A stretch of 64,000 nucleotides of DNA from Clostridiales bacterium (GCA_015243575.1 CP042469.1:1516929-1580928); one strand, 5' to 3'; positions 17,129 to 26,693 are shown, numbered from the stretch's first letter. The notes: generated by a model from the letters alone, not told the origin. Numbers and translations: made by a program.

Positions 17129-18301
17129 TCACGATTCAGTTAACAGACCCAGAAAGCTTTCGCCCATCTCTGACTTTGAAACGGACAAATACTCGGCGAT
17201 GGTGGCGCTGATATCCGCAAAGCTTGCTCTCGTTCCAAGATTTACGGACTGTTTCAGCCGCTTACCCCAGACGACAACAGGAACGTATTCTCTGGTGTGA
17301 TCCCAGCCCTCGTGCACCGGGTCGTTTCCGTGATCGGCGCACAAAATCAGGATATCGTCTGCTTTCATTGCTCCCATGATTTCCGGAAGCCGGTTGTCAA
17401 ACTCTTCAAGGCACTTGCCGTATCCCACCGGGTCACGGCGATGGCCGTATTTGGAGTCAAAGTCCACAAGATTTGTGAAGATAAAGCCTTCAAAATCAGC
17501 GTGCAGAGCCTGCACGGTCTTATCAACACCATCCATGTTGCTGTCCGTATGAACGGACAGGCTTACGCCCTGACCATTAAAGATATCATTGATCTTACCG
17601 ATGGCATAGACCAGCTTTCCCGAATCCTTGATGTGATCCATCACCGTTTTTCCACTGGGAGAAACCGCGTAATCCTTGCGGTCCGAGGTTCGGACTCTCT
17701 GGCCATCCTGTATGACATAAGGTCTTGCGATTACTCTTCCTACCTGCACATCACCTACCAGCATCCTGCGGGCAACTTCGCAGATATGATACAAGCGCTC
17801 CAGCGGAATAACATCGGTGTTTGCAGCGATCTGGAAAACACTGTCTGCCGAAGTATAAATGATGGGCTTACCTGTTTTTTCGTGCTCAGGTCCAAGTGCC
17901 TCGATGATCTCTGTTCCGGAAGCCGCATAATTGCCAAGGGTTTCGATACCGATCTCCTTTTCAAACGCCTCCATAAATTCCTCTGGAAACTCAGGAAAGG
18001 TTTTAAAGGGAATCTCTGTATAGAGACCAGCAATTTCCCAATGACCTGTTATCGTATCCTTCCCCTTGGACATTTCCGTAAGACGTCCATAAGCTCCCTT
18101 CGGTTCTGCATCAGCCTTCAGCTTCGTGACGCCTTCAATATTTCCAAGACCAAGACTTAACAGATTTGGGATTGCTAAATCCGCTTTTGATTCTGCTATA
18201 TGGCCCAGCGTATCGGCTCCTGCATCGCCATATCCGGGTGCATCGGGCATTTCTCCGATTCCCAGGCTGTCAAGTACGATTAATACTGCTCTCTTCATCA
18301 T
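17129..18301 (-). CDS. deoB: Phosphopentomutase
   Basis: This 390-residue alkaline-phosphatase-superfamily enzyme interconverts ribose (or deoxyribose) 1-phosphate and 5-phosphate. Motifs are the N-terminal metal site DSLGIGEMPDAPGYGDAGA, the catalytic-threonine region KGKDTITGHWE, and the C-terminal ILCADHGNDPVHEGWDHTREYVP with metal-binding His and Asp residues. Length fits DeoB. GAGGGGGG precedes the ATG. It follows the phosphoesterase gene by 38 bases. With pdp (12651-13955) it provides nucleoside catabolism to pentose phosphates. Confidence 0.96.
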   Translation of the reverse strand: MMKRAVLIVLDSLGIGEMPDAPGYGDAGADTLGHIAESKADLAIPNLLSLGLGNIEGVTKLKADAEPKGAYGRLTEMSKGKDTITGHWEIAGLYTEIPFKTFPEFPEEFMEAFEKEIGIETLGNYAASGTEIIEALGPEHEKTGKPIIYTSADSVFQIAANTDVIPLERLYHICEVARRMLVGDVQVGRVIARPYVIQDGQRVRTSDRKDYAVSPSGKTVMDHIKDSGKLVYAIGKINDIFNGQGVSLSVHTDSNMDGVDKTVQALHADFEGFIFTNLVDFDSKYGHRRDPVGYGKCLEEFDNRLPEIMGAMKADDILILCADHGNDPVHEGWDHTREYVPVVVWGKRLKQSVNLGTRASFADISATIAEYLSVSKSEMGESFLGLLTES

Positions 18302-18339
18302 TCATTCCCCCTCAATCTACGTTGCTTCTATTTTTCATC

Positions 18340-19053
18340 TCAAACAATTTTGTACGGTTTGCATTTCAAGTAATCCGTCGATGTTAAAATGTATTCGATA
18401 TGATTCTTAATACCCCGGAGTCCGTTTCCGTAAGCATCTTTTCCATGGAGGTGACCATATACAACCTTCTCTGCGCCGTATTCTTCAAAAATCTCAGTAA
18501 ATCCAGATCGTCTCTTCTTGTCATTTGCAGGAGGAAAATGCAGAACCCCTATAATTTTGCCCTTGCTTCCGTTATTCTTTTTCCCATAACCGGCTTTGGC
18601 TGCTGCTTCAAGAGACATTCTCAGTCTTCCCAATTCCCGTTTATATATTTTTTCATCATGTGCGGTAAATTCGTCATCCTCGGGACTGATCCAGCCTCGG
18701 GAACCGCAGATTGCATAGCCTTCTGCTTCATAATAGGTATTTTGCAAAAAGAACATATTGTCAAATAGTGCGTTCAACTTGCTGACAGAATTCCACCAAA
18801 GATCGTGATTTCCTTTTATGAAGACCTTCCTGCCCGGCAGTTCACTGATCCACCTCAAGTCTGTCATCGCTTCCTCAAAGCGAAGGGCCCACGAGGTATC
18901 ACCGGGGATAATGACTGTATCTTCTGGCTTTATCAGCGCCTTCCAATTTTCGCTGACCCGTTCAGTGTGGTTGATCCATTGCCCTCCATAGATGTCCATG
19001 GGTTTCTCAGCTTCAAAGGAGAGGTGCAGATCTGCAATTGCGAATATGGCCAT
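18340..19053 (-). CDS. Calcineurin-like metallophosphoesterase
   Basis: This 237-residue phosphoesterase starts at MAIFAIADLHL (an upstream Met in frame is less likely because GAGGAAG sits about 10 bases before this one). The dinuclear metal motifs are complete: ADLHLS, PGDTSWA, KGNHDLWW and YGHLHG. It resembles the conserved clostridial YkuE/Icc-like family of unknown substrate. It starts 4 bases after the rmuC stop, so it is probably translated from the same message. Confidence 0.88.
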   Translation of the reverse strand: MAIFAIADLHLSFEAEKPMDIYGGQWINHTERVSENWKALIKPEDTVIIPGDTSWALRFEEAMTDLRWISELPGRKVFIKGNHDLWWNSVSKLNALFDNMFFLQNTYYEAEGYAICGSRGWISPEDDEFTAHDEKIYKRELGRLRMSLEAAAKAGYGKKNNGSKGKIIGVLHFPPANDKKRRSGFTEIFEEYGAEKVVYGHLHGKDAYGNGLRGIKNHIEYILTSTDYLKCKPYKIV

Positions 19054-19057
19054 ATAT

Positions 19058-20386
19058 TTATTCTTCCTCACTTAGCTCAATTTCTAACGTTTCATCTTCT
19101 CCTGCAGTTCCGATTCCAAGGATGTCCCTGCTGCTTGCCTCGGAGAGACTTACGACATTTCTCAGTTTGCTTTGAATTTTTCTTGTTCTTGTACCAATGA
19201 GTTTATCAAGCTCTGCGTTGGCCTGATTGATTCGCTGCTGGGTGGCGGAAAGGACGTCTCCAAATTTATCGAATTCGGTTTTGACCGCACCCAAAATGTT
19301 CCATACCTCGCTGGAATGTTTTTGGATGGCCAAGGTTTTAAAGCCCATCTGCAGGCTGTTCAGCAGTGCCGCCATGGTGGTGGGACCAGCAATGTTGATT
19401 TTATAATCACGCTGCAAAACCTCAACCATTCCCCTTCTGACAACCTCAGCATAAAGTCCTTCGAAGGGCAGGAACATGATTCCGAAGTCCGTGGTCTGAG
19501 GCGGTTCAATATATTTATCATGGATGCTCTTTGCAAATGCTTTGATCGAGCGCTCAAGCATTTTTGCAGCCTGATCCACTTCATCAGAGTTTCCTGATTC
19601 ATATGCATCAACCAGCTTCGTATAGGTATCGGCTGGGAATTTGGCATCAATTGGCAGGTATACCACTCCGTCTTCATCTCCTGGAAGCTTGATCGCAAAC
19701 TCAACTCGTTCAGAACTTCCTTTTTTTGTAGCAATATTCTCTTCATACTGTTCAGAAGAGAGCATCTGCTCCAGAATAGCACCCAGCTGTATTTCTCCTA
19801 AAATACCACGAGTCTTCACATTGGAAAGCACTTTTTTCAGATCACCGACTCCCGATGCAAGGTTCTGCATTTCGCCCAGTCCTTTGTAGACCTGCTCCAG
19901 CCGCTCGCTGACCAGCTGAAAGGATTTGCTGATTCGGTCTTCAAGGGTTTTCTGAAGCTTTTCGTCTACTGTAGCTCTCATTTCCTCAAGTTTTTTGCTG
20001 TTTTCCTCCTGCATGGCGGTGATGCGCTTTTCCATGGTTCCACGAATCTGTTCGAGCTTTTGTTCATTTTCCATGGCATTGTTCTTCAATCTGACCTCAA
20101 TCTGCCCCAGCGCGTCGTTGACCGTTTTTTGCAGCATATCATTTTTCTGTGTCAGCTGAAGATTCAGCTCCTGGAGTCGCTTGTCCTGAATATCTGAAGA
20201 TTGACGCTGAGACCCGGTCAAAAGATCCCCCAGGCTGGTGAAGCTGCTCTGTATGTACTGAATGCTTTTCAGACTCTGATCCTCACTTACTTTTCTGCGT
20301 ATGCTCAGCAGCACCGCAAGGCAGACACAAGCCAATGCCAATATCGCCAGCCCTATTATGATTAATAAAATATCTGTTCCCTGCAT
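19058..20386 (-). CDS. rmuC: DNA recombination protein RmuC
   Basis: This 442-residue protein has an N-terminal membrane helix (about 5-27), a long coiled coil (about 60-185), and a C-terminal nuclease-like RmuC domain (about 190-400). Family stretches are GILGEIQLGAILEQML, LPIDAKFPADTY and GPTTMAALLNSLQMGFKTLAIQ. RmuC limits recombination between inverted repeats in E. coli. AGAGGG precedes the ATG by 7 bases. It begins the operon rmuC, phosphoesterase, deoB, araC. The presence of several foldback elements in this window makes its role of interest, but that link is speculative. Confidence 0.95.
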   Translation of the reverse strand: MQGTDILLIIIGLAILALACVCLAVLLSIRRKVSEDQSLKSIQYIQSSFTSLGDLLTGSQRQSSDIQDKRLQELNLQLTQKNDMLQKTVNDALGQIEVRLKNNAMENEQKLEQIRGTMEKRITAMQEENSKKLEEMRATVDEKLQKTLEDRISKSFQLVSERLEQVYKGLGEMQNLASGVGDLKKVLSNVKTRGILGEIQLGAILEQMLSSEQYEENIATKKGSSERVEFAIKLPGDEDGVVYLPIDAKFPADTYTKLVDAYESGNSDEVDQAAKMLERSIKAFAKSIHDKYIEPPQTTDFGIMFLPFEGLYAEVVRRGMVEVLQRDYKINIAGPTTMAALLNSLQMGFKTLAIQKHSSEVWNILGAVKTEFDKFGDVLSATQQRINQANAELDKLIGTRTRKIQSKLRNVVSLSEASSRDILGIGTAGEDETLEIELSEEE

Positions 20387-20898
20387 TATTATATCCCTCT
20401 TTCTTGTTATGGAAACACAGACGCTTCCCTTATTCTTAAAATTCTACTTGGCTAGCTCCAACGATTCTAAACTTATCGTGAGCTTATTCTGAACTTATGA
20501 ACCGCCGATTCAAAGCACCCATCAGTTCTTTCTATCTTGTGCTTCACATATATTATTCAGGAATGTGAAATTGAAGCAACCAAAGCATTTGATACAAAAT
20601 TCTATGATTTTGCTACTTTGATCCGGTGCAAAATCCTCAGATTTTGTTTCTTATGCGCATTTATTATATCATCCGTGCAAACCGCTGCTCCGGTTTGCTT
20701 CACACCGATACAATAAACGCCTTTGGTGCAAAATTCTCCTATTTTGCTACTTTGATCCGCGTTTATTATAACATTAAATTCCTTTTCAATCCTATAGGAA
20801 ATTAAAAATTCCTTGTGATCAGATATCATGGGTTACGATTCGCAAGGAATTAGGGCGAAAGCATTGGCAGTGTCGGACGCAAGGAGCCGGAGAGTTTC
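20387..20898. other. 512-base intergenic region with small hairpin repeats
   Basis: No credible gene was found here; a 75-codon minus frame (20602-20829) is built from the repeats and has no ribosome site. The sequence is AT-rich. The repeats are listed separately. AAGGAG precedes the plus-strand gene starting at 20899. Confidence 0.6.
20595..20760. repeat. Three CAAAAT-N6-ATTTTG hairpins and a 31-bp direct repeat
   Basis: Three units have the same 6-bp stem CAAAAT/ATTTTG with different 6-base loops (20595-20612, about 20629-20646, and 20729-20746). Units one and three are followed by the same CTACTTTGATCCG, so 20595-20625 and 20729-20759 agree at 28 of 31 bases. The middle unit begins GTGCAAAATCC. 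The pattern looks like a REP/BOX-type cluster rather than a terminator. Confidence 0.7.
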
Positions 20899-21891
20899 AT
20901 GAGCATCGGAACATATTATATTGCAATCATCAAGGGGATCATCACCCCATTTCTCAGCGAGGACAGCTTTTGGGGAAGCCTGCTCATTGGTCCGTACGGA
21001 ATGCTGACCATGACACCTGCTTATCTATTTGGTCTCCTCCTTCCTTTGGTGGCTGGTTTCTTTCTATTTCGCCATTTACTGGAGGATTCCAATCTGCTGC
21101 CACGGATTGCAAAACTCCTCGATCGTCCGTTTCATCTCATCGGTCTTAACGGCAATGCCATTATCCCGATCTTGCTCGGTTTCGGCTGCGTCACAGTCGC
21201 ACTGGTTTCCACCTCGATCCTTGGGACAAAAAGAGAACGTCTCATTGCCTCGGTGCTTCTATGCATATCCGTGCCCTGTTCTGCACAGGTTGCCATTATT
21301 TTTTCCTTCGCCTTCATGCTTGGTCTGAAATATTTCATTTTCTATCTCTTGATTATTACTCTGATTTTCATACTTTTGGGCGCCCTGATGAACCTGCTAC
21401 TTCCAGGTAGCCTTTCGCCCTCGGTACTTCCAACGCCGCCGCTTCGCTTCCCTGATATCAAAAAGAACATAAAAACAACTGTCTCAGAGACAGTTGAATT
21501 TTTAAAAGAAGCAGTTCCTACCTTTTTAATCGGCGGAACCGTCATATGCATCTTGGATTTTTATAACGGTTTTATGATATTGAGGCAATGGTTTGCCCCG
21601 CTGACCGTGGGGTTTCTAAACGTGCCGGAAAACGCTGCCAACCTGTTTGTCATGAGCATTATCAAGCGAGATCTAGGTGCTGCAGGCTTTTATTCCATGG
21701 TCCAAAACGGAAGCTTCACTCAGAAGGAGATTCTGGTGACGCTCATCGTTCTCACACTTTTTGTTCCATGTTTCGCATCACAGATGATCCTGTTCAAGCA
21801 AGGCCGACCACTGGCAGCGGTATTGATATGGGCTGGAAGCTTTCTCATCGCATTTTCTGTGGGCGGCCTTGTCAGTTGGTTCATTTTCTAA
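20899..21891 (+). CDS. Stand-alone FeoB-like (nucleoside-recognition/Gate) membrane protein
   Basis: This 330-residue integral membrane protein resembles the C-terminal channel half of FeoB, without the G domain. The stretch GNAIIPILLGFGCVTVALVS and the following KRERLIASVLLCISVPCSAQ match the paired Gate motifs of FeoB (LLGFGCNVPA and the cysteine-containing PC(SG)A motif). About eight to nine helices are visible. The two cysteines of these motifs are present (C in GFGC and in VPCSA). There is no FeoA or G-domain gene nearby. It is the first plus-strand gene in the window. Transport of Fe2+ or another metal is possible but not shown. AAGGAGCCGGAGAG precedes the ATG. Confidence 0.75.
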   Translation: MSIGTYYIAIIKGIITPFLSEDSFWGSLLIGPYGMLTMTPAYLFGLLLPLVAGFFLFRHLLEDSNLLPRIAKLLDRPFHLIGLNGNAIIPILLGFGCVTVALVSTSILGTKRERLIASVLLCISVPCSAQVAIIFSFAFMLGLKYFIFYLLIITLIFILLGALMNLLLPGSLSPSVLPTPPLRFPDIKKNIKTTVSETVEFLKEAVPTFLIGGTVICILDFYNGFMILRQWFAPLTVGFLNVPENAANLFVMSIIKRDLGAAGFYSMVQNGSFTQKEILVTLIVLTLFVPCFASQMILFKQGRPLAAVLIWAGSFLIAFSVGGLVSWFIF

Positions 21892-21913
21892 GGAAGCGCT
21901 GATTAATCCAGTG
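21889..21913 (+). repeat. Dispersed repeat copy B at the stop codon of the FeoB-like gene
   Basis: The segment starts TAAGGAAGCGCTGATTAATC and uses the stop codon TAA of the preceding gene as its first three bases. It matches 19 of 25 positions with copy A (761-785). Confidence 0.45.
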
Positions 21914-21935
21914 TTATCACAAATTAACAAGTGCT

Positions 21936-24809
21936 CTAGTATGTTTTTCTGATGATACCAGTCTCGTCATCTCGTATGTAAATGGTACTCCCAGAATTTT
22001 TGACAGATTTGTACGAGCCTTCCGCTGATTCCTTTGACATAACGATGGCCGGTACGTTATTCAGTTTAATAAACTCCAATATCTGTTCTACCGTATTTCC
22101 ACCGATGTCTATGTTCAAAATGGAATGATACAGTCCAGTGTATTCCACCATGCCGGGAACTTCAGAGATAAATTGATCCATAATACTGCCTGCATAGCTG
22201 TTCATACTTTTCATGAACCAATCAGAGCTCCGCTCAGCCTGTGCAACCAAAACGGCATCGGGACGCTCTTTCAGCCAGGCAATCAGATCCAGATAATCCA
22301 TGGAGGTGAGTCCATTTCTCATGTTCAGGTTTTGAAATGCTTCCAAGGTGATTTCTGAATCTACCCCTGTTGTAAAATACTTGCCAAGCTCTTTCCATGA
22401 GCTGAGCATCACCGCTTCTTTATCTTCTGTCCAGCAGATCTCAACCTTGAGGTTGCGATAACCGGCATCATAGGATGCGTTCAAGGCCTCCAGAGAATTG
22501 GTACCCATCAGGGTTTTATCCGGAGCGCCTGCAACGACAATCTCATCGGGATATTCTGTAACAGCTCCTGTTGAAAACGCGCTTACAGCATCCTGCTCTT
22601 CCAGATAGATCTTTCTCAGCACATCATTTTTCAGAATATACTCCGAAGTATTGATAATGCTCATTGACTTCAGATACCCTTCATAACAATCCTTGACGGG
22701 TATGGATTCCCCGGTTTTTTTATTCCACGCTCGTCCATTTTCAAATACACCGTCCCTGGACATCTCATATACGATGTCATCCTCAAAGAACGAGCCTTTT
22801 GTCATATAGGTCTGTTCTGCTACAAAACCCGAATCAATGGTAAGCAGGTTATGACCCAAATAAACGGTATCAAGGGCATCAAATCCCATGAGATATGCAA
22901 TTGTTGGAAGAAAATCCATCTGCCCTCCCGCCACACTCACTGTTTGGTTGACATTTTGCTCCGCTCCGGGAATCGTGATAATCAACGGAATGTTCATCAT
23001 TGTATCGAAGTCGTAATCCTTACCGATAAAATCTGACACAGATTTGAAGATCTCCTCATCTGACTTGGGCAGTCCCAGATGATCCCCATAAAATGCAATG
23101 ATGGAATTATCATAGATCCCCTCATCCTTAAGTTCCTGCATCAGCTGACCCAGCGCATAATCCGTATAGGCTGCACTATTCAGATAGTTGCCAAAGATTG
23201 TGCCTTCATCCTTCGGGAGCAGATCGATAAATTTGTAGTGATCAAGCATCTGGAAAGGATGGTGATTGGATAGGGATATGATAAAGCTGTAAAACGGCTG
23301 AGTCATATTCTTGACATACGGCATTACCTGCTTATAGAACTCGGAGTCGGTTAGTCCCCATCCCATCCATTCTGTCATATCAAACTGACCGTTTTCGGTT
23401 CCGCCGATTCCTCCGTAATAGGTATCAAAACCGATGCTATAGTAAGCATCTTCTCTATTCCAGAAATCCCTGTCTTCATATGCATGATATACGGCCGTTT
23501 CATATCCCTGCTCCTTGAGAAGTTTGGGCAGTCCTTTGAAATAGTTCTTTGCATAGAGCTTGTAGGTGTAACTTGACAACGTTCCATAGATGGAATTATT
23601 GGTTGCAAATTCAGCATCGGAAGTGTTCCCGCTTCCAATCTGCTGATAATAATTATCAAAATAGATCGTGTTTTCTTTTATAATCTGGTTCAGATTTGGT
23701 GTGATTTCCTGACCATTATAAGTCTTGTTGATTACCAGATTCTGCAGGGACTCGATCTGAATTACAATGAGATTTCTACCCTTTGCAACACCAAACAGAG
23801 GTCCGTTTTTTTCTTTGTCGTAGCTGTTCGAAACCGCATATTCGAAATTCGGATCACCGCCGCCAGTTATCGCTCGTACAATATCTTTCAGATGAAAACT
23901 GTAAAACTCCTGATTCGATACGGAGGTAATAAATCCGCTTCCCGTAACATTAAATATCAGCAGCAATATCATCAAAATGGCAGTAACCTGCTTTTTATGA
24001 GAAGCCAGCCAAAGCCTGATTCTTTGCTGTTTGTCCTTCTTTGCGTTCTTTACCCGCTGAGGAAGTGCCCTTTCCTTGCCGCTCAATTCTTCATTACCGA
24101 TTTCTGCGGCAATGTCATCAGAACCTTCTTCGGGTTTTTGATCGCAATCTTCTCCATGCACATTATTACAGATTTCACTAGATTCATTAGAGTTACTGGA
24201 TTCATCATTCACTTCGCAGGCGATTGAATTGGAAGTCTCAATCTCTTCTGCCAGCCATTTCTCGAATCCTTCATCAGAGCCGCTGTCTGATGTTACCAGT
24301 GCCTCATCCGCTTCGTGTTCCTTATCGTTTGCATTTTTGCGATCCCGTGATCTCTTGGAACTCAGTGTCACCAGAATCAGTACCACATCGGTAAAGAGCA
24401 GGAAAAACCAAGGTTTAATAACCTCTTTAATGCTCTCTGTAATATCCCCCAAAACACCTGCAGCACCCAGCATTGCAACAGATAAGTAACGATTAAAAAA
24501 GCTGCTGTATGTAACGTCGCAAAACATTAAGATGGTCAGCAATAAAAACACGACAGTGGGGATCCATTTATTTCTGAAGGATGTGAACAAAACATATGTA
24601 AAGAAAGCACTGATGAGCCAAACAAAGAAAACGTTGGCAGTCACACCAATGAGCTGATAAAAGAGCAGCAGCTTCAGCAATACTGCTGCTGCTGCCGCAA
24701 TACCCACAACTCCGTAGGCAGCATGGTAATCCGTAGATTTCTCGTATGCCGCGGTTTTCATTTTATCGTAAATTCTTATTAAGATGGTTTTCATCGACTG
24801 TTCAAACAT
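21936..24809 (-). CDS. LtaS-type sulfatase fused to a degenerate GDPD-like domain
   Basis: This is a 957-residue membrane phosphoglycerol-transferase-like protein. There are five membrane helices (about 33-55, 57-75, 84-100, 107-150 region, 274-295). A long acidic, Ser/Asn-rich cytoplasmic insert (about 152-268) lies between helix 4 and helix 5. The extracellular sulfatase domain (about 340-660) keeps the LtaS catalytic Thr in GNTSDAEF (T396), the metal Glu in IQIES (E353), HHPF and GDH. The last 210 residues look like a glycerophosphodiester phosphodiesterase fold (TNSLEALNASYDAGYRNLKVE, then TEDKEAVM), but the catalytic AHRG and HD motifs are replaced by AGAP and SS. It could make or bind polyglycerophosphate. 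GGGAG precedes the ATG. Confidence 0.85.
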   Translation of the reverse strand: MFEQSMKTILIRIYDKMKTAAYEKSTDYHAAYGVVGIAAAAAVLLKLLLFYQLIGVTANVFFVWLISAFFTYVLFTSFRNKWIPTVVFLLLTILMFCDVTYSSFFNRYLSVAMLGAAGVLGDITESIKEVIKPWFFLLFTDVVLILVTLSSKRSRDRKNANDKEHEADEALVTSDSGSDEGFEKWLAEEIETSNSIACEVNDESSNSNESSEICNNVHGEDCDQKPEEGSDDIAAEIGNEELSGKERALPQRVKNAKKDKQQRIRLWLASHKKQVTAILMILLLIFNVTGSGFITSVSNQEFYSFHLKDIVRAITGGGDPNFEYAVSNSYDKEKNGPLFGVAKGRNLIVIQIESLQNLVINKTYNGQEITPNLNQIIKENTIYFDNYYQQIGSGNTSDAEFATNNSIYGTLSSYTYKLYAKNYFKGLPKLLKEQGYETAVYHAYEDRDFWNREDAYYSIGFDTYYGGIGGTENGQFDMTEWMGWGLTDSEFYKQVMPYVKNMTQPFYSFIISLSNHHPFQMLDHYKFIDLLPKDEGTIFGNYLNSAAYTDYALGQLMQELKDEGIYDNSIIAFYGDHLGLPKSDEEIFKSVSDFIGKDYDFDTMMNIPLIITIPGAEQNVNQTVSVAGGQMDFLPTIAYLMGFDALDTVYLGHNLLTIDSGFVAEQTYMTKGSFFEDDIVYEMSRDGVFENGRAWNKKTGESIPVKDCYEGYLKSMSIINTSEYILKNDVLRKIYLEEQDAVSAFSTGAVTEYPDEIVVAGAPDKTLMGTNSLEALNASYDAGYRNLKVEICWTEDKEAVMLSSWKELGKYFTTGVDSEITLEAFQNLNMRNGLTSMDYLDLIAWLKERPDAVLVAQAERSSDWFMKSMNSYAGSIMDQFISEVPGMVEYTGLYHSILNIDIGGNTVEQILEFIKLNNVPAIVMSKESAEGSYKSVKNSGSTIYIRDDETGIIRKTY

Positions 24810-25007
24810 ATATGCACTCCCGTTTCATCATGATAGCGGTAAAGATACTAAAAAACAATGCATTTATTTTATTATACTTTCGACGAAAAAACAAGAAAAT
24901 GAGGAATAAATTCATACAAGCTTCACAATATTGCTGCGATTCGCAGCAGACAAGGAAGGTATTTGCTGCGCTCTTTCGACAGGTCGCTCTCCACACGGGA
25001 CATCACA

Positions 25008-26693
25008 CTAGCGAAAGCGCGCCAGATTGTCCCTGAAGAGACGGACCAAATCATCCGACTCATCAATAAAATAGGAGCGTGCAACATTGCCTTCACTATC
25101 CCAGTCACATCCGTCCCACCAGACAGCAACCCGCAGTTTGTCATATTTACCAATATGCTGAAACATGTTGGCAACCCAATCTTCCTTGTTCCCTCCCACA
25201 CTACTGGACGAAAACTCTGTGATCATGAGAGGCTTTTCGTAGCGCTGCACATATTTGGCATAAAGACTGTCATATAATTGGTCAAATTCGTTCCAATGCT
25301 CGCTTTGATAATACGTGCCGGTATTGTAACTTGTCATCCCAATAACGTCAACATATTCGTCACCCGGATAATAGCATAATTCTTCGTTCCATTTATAGTC
25401 TGGAAATGATTTGCCATTTGGATTCCAAACCCAGATTACATTATCAGCACCGGCATTTCTGAAGATGGAATACACATACCGATAGAACTCTTGAAATATT
25501 TCTGTATCCTTAGAGGTGTGATGCGCAGAATAAACGCACCAGTCACCGTTCATCTCATTTCCAAGGCGGAACAATACAGGTGCCTTTGAAGCCGCGACCT
25601 CAGCGGCGTAATTCTTTAGATAAAGGTCATAGCTTCCATCCAGAACATCGTAAACCATGTTTCCTTTTCCCGGGGCCTGTTCCACAGTTTGAAGGGTCAG
25701 TTCGAGAAGCCGTCCCTCACGTTTTGCATTTTCAAGCGCAGCAGAAAGATTGGGGTGCTGATCCGAATTTTCAAGAAGCCCTGTATAGTAAAGAAGGATG
25801 GGAAACGTGAAGCCTAGTTTTGACTCAATTTTCTTTAGCTCGCTAAAATTAAGCGGTGCATCTGTTTCAAAAATACCCCATTGAAGCCTCTCGCTTTCCA
25901 GGAAAAGCTGACGATACCTGCTGCGAGTCTCTTGGTTCCAGTTTTTATTCTCGATCTGATGTATGGTTCTGATATATGGCTCTGCTGTTTTATCAACGAG
26001 CTGCAAGCTTGACGCAATTTGAATACATCGTTGATCATCCAGAGCCTTGCTGCTCTTAAAAAAGAACGTCATAACCTCATCCTTGCTCAGTGGAACATCA
26101 ATTGACACATAGAAACACCGATCATTTTCCACCCGGCTCAGCGCTTTTCTAGACCATTTCAAAAAATAGGCTTCTCTTTCTCCATTGAGTGTTATCTTTT
26201 CTTTCCGTTCCAATTTATGGTCAACTTTGTTTTCTACAAACAAATTCGAATAATTAACGTAACTCTGGACGCCTTCACCCCCATTTGTATTCATTGGCTG
26301 ACGGTAGACTTCAATCCGAAGATCCTCATTTTCCAGTACCGATCGGATTCCAGACAACGACATATCAACACTGATCTTTTTGGGAATACGGATGGAATAG
26401 CCATCCACGCGATTGATAAAGATACTGTGATTTAGATCCTCTGGCAGCACCGAATAGGTCTCCATTTCTTTTCCGTCCTTCTTCTCAGGCAAAATCTGAT
26501 TCTTCAGTCCCTCTATAGGATCCTCATTCAGGCGCATCTTCCGCTCCGTCTCAACGACTGCAGGTTCATTTCCTGCTGCGCTGTACTGGATTCCCTCCCT
26601 CGGGCCAATCGCATTAAAATTTAAAGAAACCGACCAATATACAATTACCGCAACAACCAGCGCGCTGATCAGCCTGAATGGGTTGTCCTTCAT
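25008..26693 (-). CDS. Membrane-anchored GH26-family glycoside hydrolase (beta-mannanase-like)
   Basis: This is a 561-residue protein starting at MKDNPFRL (AAAGGAG 8 bases upstream). One N-terminal membrane helix (about 7-24) anchors it outside. Residues about 90-235 form a domain of unknown type. Residues 260-555 form a GH26-type barrel with acid/base Glu in RLGNEMNGDW (E380) and nucleophile Glu in MITEFSSSS (E493). The usual His before the acid/base is Asn here (N379). WVWNPNG and the substrate-site tryptophans of GH26 are present. Mannan or a related envelope glycan is the likely substrate. It is transcribed in the same direction as, and upstream of, the LtaS-type gene. Confidence 0.82.
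   Translation of the reverse strand: MKDNPFRLISALVVAVIVYWSVSLNFNAIGPREGIQYSAAGNEPAVVETERKMRLNEDPIEGLKNQILPEKKDGKEMETYSVLPEDLNHSIFINRVDGYSIRIPKKISVDMSLSGIRSVLENEDLRIEVYRQPMNTNGGEGVQSYVNYSNLFVENKVDHKLERKEKITLNGEREAYFLKWSRKALSRVENDRCFYVSIDVPLSKDEVMTFFFKSSKALDDQRCIQIASSLQLVDKTAEPYIRTIHQIENKNWNQETRSRYRQLFLESERLQWGIFETDAPLNFSELKKIESKLGFTFPILLYYTGLLENSDQHPNLSAALENAKREGRLLELTLQTVEQAPGKGNMVYDVLDGSYDLYLKNYAAEVAASKAPVLFRLGNEMNGDWCVYSAHHTSKDTEIFQEFYRYVYSIFRNAGADNVIWVWNPNGKSFPDYKWNEELCYYPGDEYVDVIGMTSYNTGTYYQSEHWNEFDQLYDSLYAKYVQRYEKPLMITEFSSSSVGGNKEDWVANMFQHIGKYDKLRVAVWWDGCDWDSEGNVARSYFIDESDDLVRLFRDNLARFR

Noticed and set aside
17297-18160. 287-codon plus-strand ORF
   Set aside because: Antisense to deoB, no ribosome site, no protein-like pattern.
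20602-20829. 75-codon minus-strand ORF
   Set aside because: Built from the hairpin repeats and without a ribosome site.
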